Below, in pieces: positions 6,515 to 14,464 of a stretch of 15,991 bases of DNA. The translations under genes were made by a program, and so were the position numbers. Each line of letters begins with the position of its first letter. The first letter of the stretch is position 1. Where the stretch lies: positions 1 through 15,991 of the forward strand of contig NZ_QFRA01000038.1 in assembly GCF_003243515.1 (NCBI RefSeq). Direction: 5' to 3'. This DNA comes from Corynebacterium kroppenstedtii (lineage in GTDB: Bacteria; Actinomycetota; Actinomycetes; Mycobacteriales; Mycobacteriaceae). The notes below the pieces were generated by a model that did not search any database, was not told where the DNA came from, and saw only the letters and a list, made by a program, of their open reading frames with translations.

Positions 6515-9500
6515 GTGGCATGCATGACTGTCCCTCGAAAAACGAGTACACGTAACCCGAAGACTCATCCTGCGAGTTCTACGCGTGCACGGTCCCGGAG
6601 GGGTGCGCCAGCATCAAGGCCACGAGGGGGATCCCGGCCCGCTAACCACGGTGAGGAGTTGATTCCGACCCAGGAATTTGAACGCACTGGTAGCGCATTT
6701 TCAGCTGTGGGTTCCGGCCTCGCTGGTTTTTTCAGTAGTACAGCGCGGGGTTTGGGGAGTCTGACACGCAAGGTCGCTTCCGTTCGAGGACCACAAGGTA
6801 ATGTCCGAGGGTCGAATGATGACGATCTCTTCGACGATAGTGCCGACGGTAACAATGCTTCGGGCGATCGCACCCCTGATAGTCATCATCAGAGCCTTGA
6901 CCGGGAACCGCGACGGGGCAGGGGCCGGTTCCGTCGGACGTCTAGGGCGTCGGAGCCCTCAGACCGGCATATTGCCGATAGTGAAGAGAATGTTGACGAT
7001 TATTCCGAAGGAGAAAACGTGTCGTCGGGGGGACATAGGCGTGGTGGCAGCACCCGACGGAGCACATCCTCCGCACAGCGCGGCCTCATGGATGAGGGTG
7101 TTGACCAGGATCGTGACGCCTACGCCGACGATGCCGGAGTAGTAATTGGCGGCGGGTACGACACCCCCGCCTTGATCGTCGCCGCCCTCGGGCTCATCAC
7201 TGCTGGATCACTGTGGTTCGGGATTGGCGGTCCAGTGGGTGGTGCCCTGTCCACTGGTCTCATGATGGTCGTCGGTGCAGCTGCGTACCTGGTTCCCGTT
7301 GCCCTGTTTTTCGTCGCTTGGGCATTAATGGTGGGCGTGACCGTCCGTCAAGTGAATCATTATCGGTCCGGAGGGGCGCTGGCACTGCTGTTGATTGCGA
7401 TGCTGGGGCTCGCCCACCTTTTCGCGGGCCAACCGTCGACATGGGCAGGTCGGAGCCACGCCGGTGGTGCGATAGGTCTGTTCTCTGGAACGCCGTTGGC
7501 AACCGGATTCTCGGTGTGGCTTGCTATGCCGATTTTGCTCCTGATTATCGTCTGGTCGGCGATCACACTTGCTGGAACGACCATCAAAGATACGGCTCAT
7601 GCCGTGTCCGACTGGATGGGCTTCCGGTGGGGTAGGGGAGCATACGACGACGCTTCGTACGACTCTTATGGGCCCGACGAGTATGACGAATCCGGTTATG
7701 ACATCGACGCCGAGTATGAGGGTGCCGACTATAACGATGGCGCTGGAGTCGATCGTCGTTATGCCCGCTCTGACCGCGCCCTGACTCCTTACGATTCAGG
7801 GCGCAGGCATTACCCGGCACGCAACGTGCCTTCCGATCCTCGGGTACACAGAGATGGGCAGCCCCTCATCGTCGGGGAGGGGGCGCAGAGGTCCTCTTCC
7901 CACGCGATAATCGACGACAGCTCCGGGTTTGACGACGACGTGCTGCCCTCGGGTGCTCAACAGTACGGCTCGTATGGGAATACGCCAATGGACAACTATC
8001 CTTTAGACGAAGATGCTGCGCCGACGCGTGTGTTCTCATCGGGGTCACGAGCTAGTGATCGTGGCCGCTCTTCCCGTAATTCGTCAGGTAGAAGGCCTGC
8101 GCCGACGCTGGACGATCAACCTACCGACGTTGACATCGCCGGTTTCCATGGCGGGATGTCGACGTCCGTAGACGTTGAACATCAGCGAGATGTTGCGCAG
8201 CAACGAGATAACGTCAACAACACGCGGGTTGACGCTTCTCTCACCGAGAATGACGATGTTCCCTCCGCAGCGAATGAGGGTTCGCCTCAATCGTCGGCAG
8301 TAAAAGTTAATGCTGCGGGTGAAGGCGCACCTGAGCTGGTGGACGATGGCGACGGTGGACACGGCGAGAGCAGTACGGACGCGGTCAGTGCCAGTCGTGA
8401 GGCCATGCGTCGGGCAATTGTCGCGCGCTCGGGTATTGATGCGGCACGTAAAGCGCCCGGGAAAAAGCAATCGCAGCGTGCCTCGGCGGCGTCGAAGTCG
8501 GCCTCGGGGAGCCAAGACCGCAGTACTGCCGCATCTTCATCGGGGGCGGGGCATCACTATGAACTGCCTAGTGCGGATTTGCTCATCCCGGGCAAAGCGG
8601 CGAAGACTCGGACCGAGGCCAATGACCGGATGATTGCCGCGATTTCGGAGACTTTCTCGGAGTTTAAGGTCAATGCGAAGGTCACCGGGTATTCGCGTGG
8701 GCCGACAGTGACGCGGTATGAGGTTGAGCTCGGGCCGGGCGTCAAGGTATCCAAGATTACGAACCTGCAGTCCAACCTCGCTTATGCGGCAGCGACGGAC
8801 AACGTGCGTCTGCTCACCCCGATCCCCGGCAAGTCCGCGGTGGGGATTGAGGTGCCGAACGCTGATCGTGAAATGGTTCGGCTCTCAGATGTCCTGCACG
8901 CCCCGGAGGTTATGCAGAACACTGATCCGATGCTGATCGGCCTGGGTAAAGACATCGAAGGCGATTTCGTTGCCCACTCGATCGCGAAGATGCCTCACTT
9001 GCTGGTGGCCGGTGCTACCGGTTCAGGTAAGTCTGCATTCGTAAACTCCATGCTGGTCTCCTTGCTGACACGAGCGACACCGGAGGACGTCCGTCTGATC
9101 CTGGTGGATCCAAAGATGGTGGAACTCACGCCATATGAGGGAGTACCGCACCTCATCACTCCAATCATCACCCAGCCCAAGAAGGCTGCGAGCGCACTGC
9201 AGTGGTTGGTTGATGAAATGGAACAGCGCTATATGGACATGAAGTCCGCCGGTGTCCGGCACATCAAGGACTTCAACCGCAAGGTGGAGACGGGCGAATA
9301 TACGGCTCCTCTCGGCTCTGAGCGCGAAGTCAAGCCTTACCCCTTTATCGTCTGTGTGGTCGATGAGCTCGCTGATTTGATGATGACGGCTCCGAAAGAG
9401 ATTGAGGACTCGATTGTCCGGATCACCCAGAAAGCCCGTGCCGCGGGTATCCACCTAGTATTGGCGACGCAGCGCCCGTCGGTCGACGTTGTCACCGGCT

Positions 9501-10138
9501 TGATTAAGACGAACGTTCCCTCGCGCTTGGCCTTCGCGACCTCGTCGCTGACGGACTCGCGAGTCATCCTTGACCAAGGAGGGGCTGAAAAGCTCATCGG
9601 CATGGGCGATGGTCTCTTTATCCCCCAAGGTGCGGGCAAGCCGATGCGTATCCAGGGCGCGTTTGTCACTGACACTGAGGTGCAGGCTGTCGTCGATGCG
9701 GCGAAGGCCCAGCGTGAGCCGGAATACGATCCCAAGGTGGTCGAACAGGCTGAATCCTCGAAGAAGAAGATTGACGAGGACATTGGCGACGATCTCGAGG
9801 ACCTGTTGCAAGCCATCGAGATCGTTGTGACCAGCCAGTATGGCTCGACATCGATGTTGCAGCGCAAGCTTCGCGTGGGATTTGCCCGGGCTGGTCGCTT
9901 GATGGATTTGATGGAGTCGCGCGGAATTGTTGGCTCGTCAGAAGGGTCGAAAGCGCGTGAGGTGTTGGTGAAACCGGAGGAGCTGGACACCATTTTGTGG
10001 ATGATTAAGGGTGCTGACCCTGCTGAAGTGCCTAAGGAAGATCCGAGTGACGACGGGGAAGCCGACGCTGCAGCTGGTGGAGCGTCGGCCTCAACGACAA
10101 AGGTAGTTAGCGCCAACCCGTCGAGTGGGATCGTCTAG
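6515..10138 (+). CDS. ftsK: DNA translocase FtsK/SpoIIIE family
   Basis: FtsK is a septum-anchored ATP-driven DNA pump that clears and segregates chromosome termini during division. The 1,207-residue protein starts with a basic, disordered, Ser/Arg-rich region (1 to about 215). A membrane block at about 218-353 (probably four helices) follows. Then comes a long acidic, low-complexity linker (about 360-690) with many Asp, Tyr, Ser and Gly residues. The motor has Walker A GATGSGKS at 833-840 and Walker B VVDELADLMM with D950-E951, then the ATQRPSVDVVTG segment. The C-terminal gamma winged helix (YGSTSMLQRKLRVGFARAG, about 1108 onward) is the part that reads polar DNA motifs in other bacteria. 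GTG 6515 is chosen because GAGAG lies six bases upstream; ATG 6524 is an alternative. A TAATGT at 6484-6489 may be its -10 box. The gene stands alone between a terminator and the terC leader. Confidence 0.96.
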   Translation: MACMTVPRKTSTRNPKTHPASSTRARSRRGAPASRPRGGSRPANHGEELIPTQEFERTGSAFSAVGSGLAGFFSSTARGLGSLTRKVASVRGPQGNVRGSNDDDLFDDSADGNNASGDRTPDSHHQSLDREPRRGRGRFRRTSRASEPSDRHIADSEENVDDYSEGENVSSGGHRRGGSTRRSTSSAQRGLMDEGVDQDRDAYADDAGVVIGGGYDTPALIVAALGLITAGSLWFGIGGPVGGALSTGLMMVVGAAAYLVPVALFFVAWALMVGVTVRQVNHYRSGGALALLLIAMLGLAHLFAGQPSTWAGRSHAGGAIGLFSGTPLATGFSVWLAMPILLLIIVWSAITLAGTTIKDTAHAVSDWMGFRWGRGAYDDASYDSYGPDEYDESGYDIDAEYEGADYNDGAGVDRRYARSDRALTPYDSGRRHYPARNVPSDPRVHRDGQPLIVGEGAQRSSSHAIIDDSSGFDDDVLPSGAQQYGSYGNTPMDNYPLDEDAAPTRVFSSGSRASDRGRSSRNSSGRRPAPTLDDQPTDVDIAGFHGGMSTSVDVEHQRDVAQQRDNVNNTRVDASLTENDDVPSAANEGSPQSSAVKVNAAGEGAPELVDDGDGGHGESSTDAVSASREAMRRAIVARSGIDAARKAPGKKQSQRASAASKSASGSQDRSTAASSSGAGHHYELPSADLLIPGKAAKTRTEANDRMIAAISETFSEFKVNAKVTGYSRGPTVTRYEVELGPGVKVSKITNLQSNLAYAAATDNVRLLTPIPGKSAVGIEVPNADREMVRLSDVLHAPEVMQNTDPMLIGLGKDIEGDFVAHSIAKMPHLLVAGATGSGKSAFVNSMLVSLLTRATPEDVRLILVDPKMVELTPYEGVPHLITPIITQPKKAASALQWLVDEMEQRYMDMKSAGVRHIKDFNRKVETGEYTAPLGSEREVKPYPFIVCVVDELADLMMTAPKEIEDSIVRITQKARAAGIHLVLATQRPSVDVVTGLIKTNVPSRLAFATSSLTDSRVILDQGGAEKLIGMGDGLFIPQGAGKPMRIQGAFVTDTEVQAVVDAAKAQREPEYDPKVVEQAESSKKKIDEDIGDDLEDLLQAIEIVVTSQYGSTSMLQRKLRVGFARAGRLMDLMESRGIVGSSEGSKAREVLVKPEELDTILWMIKGADPAEVPKEDPSDDGEADAAAGGASASTTKVVSANPSSGIV

Positions 10139-10221
10139 TTAGACACTAAATTCGTCTGGTGCTGCGGTGCTGTCTTGGCTGGTCACGCACCATGATCGTG
10201 TTTTTACACATGCTTCATGTA

Positions 10222-10482
10222 CCCTCTAGTAGCTGGAGGGGAGTATCCCCGTCGCGTTGGTGTCGTCAACACGGTGCCTGTGTTCGTGTGGAGTACGTGA
10301 GTAGGTGGCGAGCACATCAGCACCCGGTATCAACGGCTAGGCCGATCATGATCAGCCGAGGGCACACGGCTTTCTGTGTAAGACAGAGGGCGGTGCGTTC
10401 GCGTGTTTGTCAACGATCGATGTTGTGGTGAGCCTAGTGGGAAAGACCTCCGGTCCTTGGTAATGACGACCGGAGGTATTTA
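10222..10482 (+). promoter_or_regulatory. Putative yybP-ykoY (manganese) riboswitch leader of terC
   Basis: The 344-base gap between ftsK and terC has no credible gene. It carries the hallmark GGGGAGTA at 10238-10245, within GGGGAGTATCCCC, the conserved 5' loop of yybP-ykoY Mn2+ riboswitches, which commonly precede TerC and other manganese-export genes. The 5' strand CTGGAGG (10233-10239) can pair with CCTCCGG (10447-10453), closing a P1-like helix around the whole element. Small hairpins lie between, for example GTGT-CGTCA-ACAC near 10260-10272 and CAAC-N7-GTTG near 10411-10425. The distance between the P1 strands (about 210 bases) is longer than a typical aptamer, so there is probably an expanded internal helix. 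The 3' strand of P1 is also the anti-SD strand of the next hairpin, so ligand binding should free the terC ribosome binding site. The first 80 bases after ftsK show nothing else except a possible -10 box TACCCT at 10220-10225. Confidence 0.75.
10446..10477 (+). promoter_or_regulatory. Hairpin that sequesters the terC ribosome binding site
   Basis: A perfect 10-bp stem pairs ACCTCCGGTC (10446-10455) with GACCGGAGGT (10468-10477) around a 12-base loop. The 3' arm contains GGAGG (10472-10476), six bases before the terC ATG, so the folded form hides the SD. No T tract follows, so it should act on translation rather than termination. Its 5' arm competes for the P1-like helix of the upstream riboswitch. 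Confidence 0.75.
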
Positions 10483-11505
10483 ATGCATGTAGATGGGTTA
10501 ACGTGGGCGATCACCATCATCGTCCTCGTTGGGATTTTGTTGGTCGATTTCGTCGGGCACGTCCGGCGGGACCACACACCCAGCATGAAAGAAGCTGGCT
10601 TGTGGTTGGGCATGTACGTTGGTCTGGCCACGATATTTGGGATTTTCTTGTGGGTGTCCTGGCCGGCCCCGGGGGATCCACATAAGTACGGGCTTGAGTT
10701 TTTCTCTGGTTACTTCACCGAGCTGAGCTTGAGCATCGATAATCTCTTTATTTTTGCCTTGATTATCAGCTCGTTTAAAGTCCCGCGAGAGTTGCAACAA
10801 AAAGTCCTGGCCTATGGCATTGCGCTAGCGATAGTCTTTCGCGGTATCTTCATCGCTCTGGGTGCTGCGGCGATTAATGCGTGGTCGGATATCTTCTATT
10901 TATTCGGTATCTTCATGCTGTACACGGCCATCAAATTGGTGGTCGACGAAGTCCGCGATGCTCCAGAAACAGATGTTGATGACATGTTCGTGGTCCGGAC
11001 GCTCCGACGCTTTGTTCCGATGTCGTCCGAGTTCGTTGGCCACAAAATGGTGGCAAAAGTGGACGGCAAGCGCATGGTCACGCCGATGCTGCTGGCGCTG
11101 GTGACTCTCGGTGCTATCGACCTTCTCTTTGCTTTGGATTCCATCCCCGCGATCTATGGCTTAACCCAGGAACCCTACATCGTGTTCACGACCAACGTCT
11201 TTGCCCTCATGGGGCTCCGTCAGATGTACTTTTTGCTCGACGGCCTCTTGGAGCGTCTGGTCTATCTTCCCTATGGACTGGGTGTCATCCTCGGCTTCAT
11301 CGGTGTGAAACTCCTGTTCCACGCCTTGGAGGAGAACAATCTGCCCTTTATTAATGGCGGTAAGGAGGTCCATGTTCCGGAAATCTCGACAGTTTTTTCA
11401 TTGAGTGTCATCGTCGTTACGCTGACCGTGACCGTGGTAGCAAGCGCTATTAAGGATCGTCGGGATCGTGAGGCCGGAGGTATCTCCGTCCGTAATCGCA
11501 TGTGA
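10483..11505 (+). CDS. terC: TerC family membrane protein, probable manganese exporter
   Basis: TerC-family proteins are polytopic membrane proteins. Several bacterial members (Alx, YkoY, YceF type) export Mn2+ or load exported metalloproteins, though this family was first named for tellurite resistance. The 340-residue protein has about nine hydrophobic segments. It carries both acidic signature motifs inside membrane helices: ELSLSIDN at 80-87 (E80, D86, N87) and IDLLFALDSIPA at 212-223 (D213, D219). A cytoplasmic loop at about 157-197 is charged. ATG 10483 has an ideal GGAGG six bases upstream, but that SD lies in a strong hairpin linked to the upstream riboswitch-like leader. That regulatory context supports a manganese role over tellurite resistance. 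The metal specificity is inferred, not seen. Confidence 0.93.
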   Translation: MHVDGLTWAITIIVLVGILLVDFVGHVRRDHTPSMKEAGLWLGMYVGLATIFGIFLWVSWPAPGDPHKYGLEFFSGYFTELSLSIDNLFIFALIISSFKVPRELQQKVLAYGIALAIVFRGIFIALGAAAINAWSDIFYLFGIFMLYTAIKLVVDEVRDAPETDVDDMFVVRTLRRFVPMSSEFVGHKMVAKVDGKRMVTPMLLALVTLGAIDLLFALDSIPAIYGLTQEPYIVFTTNVFALMGLRQMYFLLDGLLERLVYLPYGLGVILGFIGVKLLFHALEENNLPFINGGKEVHVPEISTVFSLSVIVVTLTVTVVASAIKDRRDREAGGISVRNRM

Positions 11506-11589
11506 GGTCCGTCGAATGATACGGGTGGCTGCTAACCAATTTTGGTGATAAAACGGTTTCATCGTTGTAGTAAGCGGTAAGGTTTAAGT

Positions 11590-12267
11590 GTGAACGCGTC
11601 AGACGACAAGGCTCATGAACCGACGGTTTCGGAAGCAGTGAGTGACAACCACGAGGTGAGTGACTATACGCAGCCAGCTCCACGTCACACCCAAGAAAGC
11701 GCAAAGCTACTGAACATTGCCAACGTTCTCACGGTCATCCGTATCGTCTTTATCCCCGTTTTTGTGTGGCTTCTTCTCCGGAACGGGGGAGAATCTGCTG
11801 CATCGCGTTGGCTGGCCTTGCTCATGTTTATCGCGCTCATGATCACCGACTTTGTCGACGGACGACTAGCCAGATCACGTAACCTCATCACCGACTTTGG
11901 CAAGATCGCGGATCCCATTGCCGACAAGGCTCTGATGATCTCTGCACTGGTGGGGCTAAATATCATCGGCCATCTGTGGTGGTGGGTGACCTGTTTGATC
12001 GTGATCCGCGAAATTGGTATCACCCTGTGGCGAATGGCGATGCTTCACCGCGGGCTAGTGGTTCCTGCATCTAAGGGCGGAAAGCTGAAGACGGCGCTAC
12101 AGTCGCTAGCCGTCAGCTTGTTCCTCATGCCTCTGCCCGGATGGACCGATTGGCTCACCGGTATCGTCATGGCCGCTGCGGTCATCGTCACCGTGGTGAC
12201 TGGTATTCAATATTTGCTCGATTCGCGGCAAACACGAGCAGCATCATCCGCAACGACGTCGGCGTAG
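11590..12267 (+). CDS. pgsA: CDP-alcohol phosphatidyltransferase, likely phosphatidylglycerophosphate synthase
   Basis: This membrane enzyme should transfer a phosphatidyl group from CDP-diacylglycerol to glycerol-3-phosphate, the committed step to phosphatidylglycerol and cardiolipin. The full CDP-alcohol phosphatidyltransferase motif D-x2-DG-x2-AR-x8-G-x3-D-x3-D is present: D87, D90, G91, A94, R95, G104, D108 and D112 (within DFVDGRLARS and GKIADPIADK). A soluble, polar N-terminus of about 35 residues precedes hydrophobic helices; later helices lie near 117-150 and 170-215. The GTG at 11590 has AAGG a few bases upstream. The 225-residue length fits PgsA. Actinobacteria carry several paralogues (including PgsA1, which acts on inositol phosphate); synteny with the corynebacterial pgsA2-cinA-clgR cluster supports the PGP synthase reading. 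The 84-base gap after terC shows no clear terminator, so read-through from terC is possible. Confidence 0.88.
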   Translation: MNASDDKAHEPTVSEAVSDNHEVSDYTQPAPRHTQESAKLLNIANVLTVIRIVFIPVFVWLLLRNGGESAASRWLALLMFIALMITDFVDGRLARSRNLITDFGKIADPIADKALMISALVGLNIIGHLWWWVTCLIVIREIGITLWRMAMLHRGLVVPASKGGKLKTALQSLAVSLFLMPLPGWTDWLTGIVMAAAVIVTVVTGIQYLLDSRQTRAASSATTSA

Positions 12268-12308
12268 TCGCGCGATAGTCATACTCATCCGCTAGTGGAT
12301 GGAAAGAA

Positions 12309-12926
12309 GTGGTCCAGGTGCCAAGTTCTGCACCTCAAAGTGCTATTGAGTTCGCTCGCCCTACCGATGATGAGCTGTCTGAGGCCGCCCGACGCGTCGT
12401 CCACGGCTTTTCGTCCGCGGGCGTGACTATTGCGTGTGCAGAATCGTTAACCGCAGGTCTGTTAAGCGCGACGGTGGCGACTGTGCCCGGAGCGTCAGCC
12501 GTCTTACGTGGTGGCGTCGTCGTGTACGCGACAGAACTCAAAGCGAGCCTTGGTGGGGTTCCCCGTGATGTCCTCGACGCCGACGGGGCAGTGGCACCAA
12601 CCACCGCGCGGTACTTAGCTGCCCATATCCGCGAGACATGCGGGGCCACTCTCGGGGTCGCCTTGACTGGCGTTGCTGGGCCAGAGCCTCAAGAGGGCAA
12701 GCCAGTAGGACAGGTATTCATCGGTATCGCTGATGGTAAGCAAGCCACTGCGCAGCTTGCTGGTAATGTGCTTTTTCGCCACAATTATGCAGATAAACAA
12801 GCTACGTCGGATATCATTATCGGTGGACATCGCGAGACGATTCGACGCTTATCTGTATCCGCGGCGCTATCTTCGTGCTGCGACTGGTTAGCGGAATTCG
12901 ATGTCGATGGAAAACAGCGTCGATAG
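12309..12926 (+). CDS. cinA: CinA C-terminal domain protein, nicotinamide-nucleotide amidohydrolase (PncC) type
   Basis: This is a stand-alone CinA C-terminal domain. Such proteins (PncC) deamidate nicotinamide mononucleotide in the pyridine nucleotide cycle. The 205-residue protein shows the family motifs CAESLTAGLLSA (43-54, with the catalytic-region serine S46), a VPGAS/GGVVVYA block (59-74), ALTGVAGPEP (118-127) and GQVFIGIADG (134-143). The N-terminal MoCF-like domain of long CinA proteins is absent, as is usual in corynebacteria. Of two in-frame GTG starts, 12309 has GGATGG six bases upstream, and 12318 has a purine-rich run before it; either is possible. It sits 41 bases after pgsA and just before clgR, matching the conserved order. 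The role in competence implied by the old name is not supported here. Confidence 0.9.
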   Translation: MVQVPSSAPQSAIEFARPTDDELSEAARRVVHGFSSAGVTIACAESLTAGLLSATVATVPGASAVLRGGVVVYATELKASLGGVPRDVLDADGAVAPTTARYLAAHIRETCGATLGVALTGVAGPEPQEGKPVGQVFIGIADGKQATAQLAGNVLFRHNYADKQATSDIIIGGHRETIRRLSVSAALSSCCDWLAEFDVDGKQRR

Positions 12927-12935
12927 AAAATAGCA

Positions 12936-13388
12936 ATGATGGGAACAAAAGTGGGCAAAGATTCGTTACACACAGTGATGAGAGCTCAGACCACCATTCT
13001 AGATAATCCTGCTCTTTTTCCGCACCATCAATCACAGGGCAATAGCCCCGTACTCCGCCATGACAGTGATACCCCGCTCGACGGCACTATCGGTTCGTCG
13101 GCAGGAACACCTGAACCTCTCCTGCGTGAGACGTTGGGTGAGGCGCTCCGAGCTTTCCGTGTTCGTGCGTCGATGACGCTCAGGGAGCTATCGGATGTTG
13201 CGTCGGTGAGCCCCGGTTACCTGTCAGAGATTGAGCGTGGCCGTAAAGAAGTGTCGTCTGAACTCTTAGCTTCTGTCTGCCATGCTCTTGGAGTCCGCGT
13301 TTCAGATGTTCTTCTGGAGTGCATTAGCATTATGGCCCTGGAGGCGGAAGCAGTTGATTTCAGGCACGAGCTCGACGCCACCGTGTAG
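12936..13388 (+). CDS. clgR: XRE-family transcriptional regulator ClgR
   Basis: ClgR activates Clp protease genes and, in mycobacteria, the psp operon. It is itself degraded by Clp protease. The conserved core begins at about residue 62 (PLLRETLGEALRAFR). The helix-turn-helix follows at about 80-115: LRELSDVASVSPGYLSEIER then GRKEVSSELLASVCHALGV, which is characteristic of ClgR. About 60 weakly conserved, polar residues precede the core, more than usual. The start is uncertain: ATG 12936 or 12939, GTG 12951 (with GGGA before it) and ATG 12978 are all in frame, and none has a strong SD. The gene begins nine bases after cinA and is followed by pspA, as in M. tuberculosis (clgR then the 35-kDa antigen gene). 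I saw no clear ClgR-box dyad near it or pspA. Confidence 0.92.
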   Translation: MMGTKVGKDSLHTVMRAQTTILDNPALFPHHQSQGNSPVLRHDSDTPLDGTIGSSAGTPEPLLRETLGEALRAFRVRASMTLRELSDVASVSPGYLSEIERGRKEVSSELLASVCHALGVRVSDVLLECISIMALEAEAVDFRHELDATV

Positions 13389-13490
13389 TAGTCACCCACG
13401 TGCTCTGTGCCATCCTTGTTGTTCATCCACGTTGTTATTGTCAGCATCGGTTGCTGAGCAGCTCTGTTTAGAAAGGTCCCGGTTTTCACG

Positions 13491-14402
13491 ATGGCGAACC
13501 CGTTTTCAAAAGGGTGGAAGTACTTGATGGCTCTCTTCGACAACAAGATCGAAGAAAAGGCTGATCCAAAAGTACAAATTGAGCAGTCCATTCAGGCTGC
13601 GAAGGAACAACACCAGGAACTGTCGAAACAGGCCGCAGCCGTCATTGGCAACCAGCGTCAACTGGAAATGAAACTTAATCGACAGCTGGCAGAGGTGGAA
13701 AAGCTGCAGGCCAATACCCGCCAGGCTCTGTCTTTAGCGGATAAGGTTCGGAGTGAAGGTAATTCATCGAAGGCTGTCGAATACGAAAATGCCGCGGAGG
13801 CTTTTGCCGCGCAATTGGTGACGACGGAGCAGTCGGTAGAAGATCTCAAACAGCTTCATGACCAGGCTCTACAGCAAGCTCAGCAGGCCAAAGCCGCGGT
13901 TGAACGCAACGCGATGGCCTTGAAACAAAAGACTGAGGAGCGCACAAAGCTCTTGAGCCAGCTAGAGCAGGCCAAGATGCAGGAGAAGGTTGCGGATTCT
14001 ATCTCCTCGATGAATAAGCTCACCGCCAACGACGACTCGCCGAACCTGGACCAGGTGCGAGACAAGATCGAGAAGCGTTACTCAAACGCTTTGGGACGGG
14101 CTGAACTGGCCGAGAATTCAGTCGAAAACCGCATGGTAGAGGTGCAGCAGGCCAGCGTGCAGATGGCAGGGCACTCTCGCTTGGAAGAAATTCGTGCGTC
14201 GATGAACGGTGGTGGGCGCTCTGGGGCTAATGCTGAGCGCAGCATTGCCGGTTCCTCTCAGCGTTCGCTGGAACAGTCGTCCCAGAACGGTAGCGATATC
14301 GATAATTCCGTTCATGGTGAATTTACTCGCTCTTCCCAGGGGGACGATGTCTCGCAGGATGCAGTGGCTGAAAAGCTACGGCAGTTGCGCGAAGGGAACT
14401 AG
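13491..14402 (+). CDS. pspA: PspA/IM30 family membrane-stress protein
   Basis: PspA proteins are ESCRT-III-like coiled-coil proteins that bind and protect the inner membrane under envelope stress. The N-terminal amphipathic segment (MANPFSKGWKYLMALFDNKI) leads into helices typical of the family: EEKADPKVQIEQSIQAAKEQ, then long coiled coils rich in Gln, Ala, Glu and Lys up to about residue 235. A Ser/Gly/Gln-rich low-complexity stretch (about 236-285) ends in a short helix, DAVAEKLRQLREGN. At 303 residues it is longer than E. coli PspA (222) and M. tuberculosis PspA (about 270), mainly because of this tail. ATG 13491 has only a distant AAAGG (13472-13476). The gene lies 102 bases after clgR and directly before a strong terminator, so no further psp partner gene (such as Rv2743c) follows in this unit. 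Activation by ClgR is inferred from mycobacteria. Confidence 0.93.
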   Translation: MANPFSKGWKYLMALFDNKIEEKADPKVQIEQSIQAAKEQHQELSKQAAAVIGNQRQLEMKLNRQLAEVEKLQANTRQALSLADKVRSEGNSSKAVEYENAAEAFAAQLVTTEQSVEDLKQLHDQALQQAQQAKAAVERNAMALKQKTEERTKLLSQLEQAKMQEKVADSISSMNKLTANDDSPNLDQVRDKIEKRYSNALGRAELAENSVENRMVEVQQASVQMAGHSRLEEIRASMNGGGRSGANAERSIAGSSQRSLEQSSQNGSDIDNSVHGEFTRSSQGDDVSQDAVAEKLRQLREGN

Positions 14403-14422
14403 CCTGCCATAGCTATGTTGAC

Positions 14423-14458
14423 AAGCGCGGTAGTGAGGGGGTCGCTACTGCGCTTTTT
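14423..14458 (+). terminator. Strong rho-independent terminator after pspA
   Basis: A 14-bp stem pairs 14423-14436 (AAGCGCGGTAGTGA) with 14442-14455 (TCGCTACTGCGCTT), with two G-U pairs and a GGGGG loop, running into TTTTT. It lies 20 bases after the pspA stop and ends the plus-strand block where it meets the convergent biotin transporter genes. The minus-strand copy lacks a T run, so it mainly serves pspA. Confidence 0.88.
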
Positions 14459-14464
14459 CAGTGC

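Noticed and set aside
9337..10116. 259-codon minus-strand open frame opposite the ftsK motor domain
   Set aside because: The product is Ser/Thr-rich with no family motif, and it lies fully antisense to the conserved motor and gamma domain, whose codon use explains the open frame.
10159..10431. 90-codon plus-strand open frame in the ftsK-terC gap
   Set aside because: It has many Cys, Arg, Trp and Ser residues, no homology signature and no ribosome binding site, and it overlaps the riboswitch-like leader.
14423..14458. Bidirectional terminator shared by pspA and bioN
   Set aside because: On the minus strand the stem is followed by GTCAACAT rather than a T run, so support is only for the plus strand.
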